Below, one piece after another: positions 63,799-64,000 of a stretch of DNA of 64,000 nucleotides. The translations under genes and the position numbers were made by a program. Position 1 is the first letter of the stretch; each line of letters begins with the position of its first letter. Source of the stretch: Janthinobacterium sp. 67 (GTDB lineage Bacteria > Pseudomonadota > Gammaproteobacteria > Burkholderiales > Burkholderiaceae_D); NCBI RefSeq assembly GCF_002797895.1, contig NZ_PGES01000001.1:2728001-2792000 (forward strand). Direction: 5' to 3'. The notes beneath the pieces are model-generated. The model was not told the DNA's origin. It did no database searches and saw nothing but the letters and a program-made list of their open reading frames with translations.

Positions 63799-64000
63799 AT
63801 GATCAACAAACACGACATTACCGGCCTGATCCTGGCCGGCGGCCTCGGCACGCGCATGGGCCAGCGCGACAAGGGCATGCTGCCACTGCATGGCCAGCCC
63901 CTGGCGCGCCACGTGCTGCAGCGCCTGGCGCCGCAGGTGGGCCAGCTGGCCATCAGCGTCCACGCCGATGCGGGCGAGTACGCAAGCTTCGGCCTGCCCG
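63799..64000 (+). CDS. mobA: Molybdenum cofactor guanylyltransferase MobA (5' part)
   Basis: The first 67 codons of a nucleotidyltransferase, cut by the window end. The nucleotide-binding motif is LAGGLGTRMGQRDKGMLPL, as in MobA. It follows moaA by 62 bases and belongs to the same pathway. The rest is outside the window. Confidence 0.9.
   Translation, partial: MINKHDITGLILAGGLGTRMGQRDKGMLPLHGQPLARHVLQRLAPQVGQLAISVHADAGEYASFGLP

Overview
The window is high-GC (about 60-65%) chromosomal DNA from a betaproteobacterium, most likely Oxalobacteraceae and close to Janthinobacterium. Three things support this: the order of the flagellar genes, the rluC / HAD phosphatase / Rieske protein / sppA and rne / chrA / moaA / mobA neighbourhoods, and a PEP-CTERM protein of the FxDxF type. 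The genus is an inference; no rRNA or other marker is present.

About 1-51 kb is a nearly continuous flagellar superlocus. Region A (0-10 kb, + strand): a GGDEF diguanylate cyclase, fliC, flaG, fliD, fliS, fliT, then an unusual pair (a second FliK-like protein and a free-standing FlhB C-terminal domain) and a ycgR-type c-di-GMP brake. Region B (10-22 kb): fliE (minus) diverging from fliFGHIJK and fliLMNOPQR, which cover the MS ring, switch, ATPase complex, hook-length ruler and export gate. Region C (22-25.5 kb) is a non-flagellar island: a LysE-type exporter with a divergent ArgP-type LysR regulator, and a marR-MFS pair. Region D (25.6-38.4 kb): flgBCDEFGHIJKL on the minus strand (rod, hook, P and L rings, hook-filament junction), divergent from flgA-flgM-flgN. 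Region E (38.4-43.1 kb) is accessory: a CPBP-like membrane protein, a PEP-CTERM protein, an unrecognised anchored protein, a YciH/SUI1 protein and a PHP-domain lipoprotein. Region F (43.2-51.2 kb, minus strand): flhB-flhA-flhF-flhG-fliA-motC-motD.

From 51.4 to 64 kb the genes are general housekeeping: a fumarylacetoacetate hydrolase family enzyme, an RsuA-type pseudouridine synthase, an orphan 127-aa ORF, the minus-strand block rluC-HAD-Rieske-sppA, then on the plus strand RNase E (1043 aa, long leader), ChrA, MoaA and the start of MobA, which runs off the end.

Regulation visible in the sequence: good FliA (sigma-28) promoters (TAAAGTTT-N11-GCCGATAA type) lie before flgM, fliD and flgK, with weaker candidates before fliC and fliL. 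With fliA and flgM both present this fits the usual late-gene checkpoint. c-di-GMP control is represented by the cyclase beside fliC and the PilZ/YcgR protein. The main oddities are the fliK2-flhX pair, a FlhG/FleN homologue whose Walker A is degenerate, oversized FliD, FlgE and FlgK, and hairpin repeats of the GGGGTCAGACCC family inside flagellar intergenic gaps. I saw no rRNA, tRNA, CRISPR, insertion sequence or prophage. No undescribed multi-gene system is clearly evident; the best candidate for something unusual is the fliK2-flhX pair.
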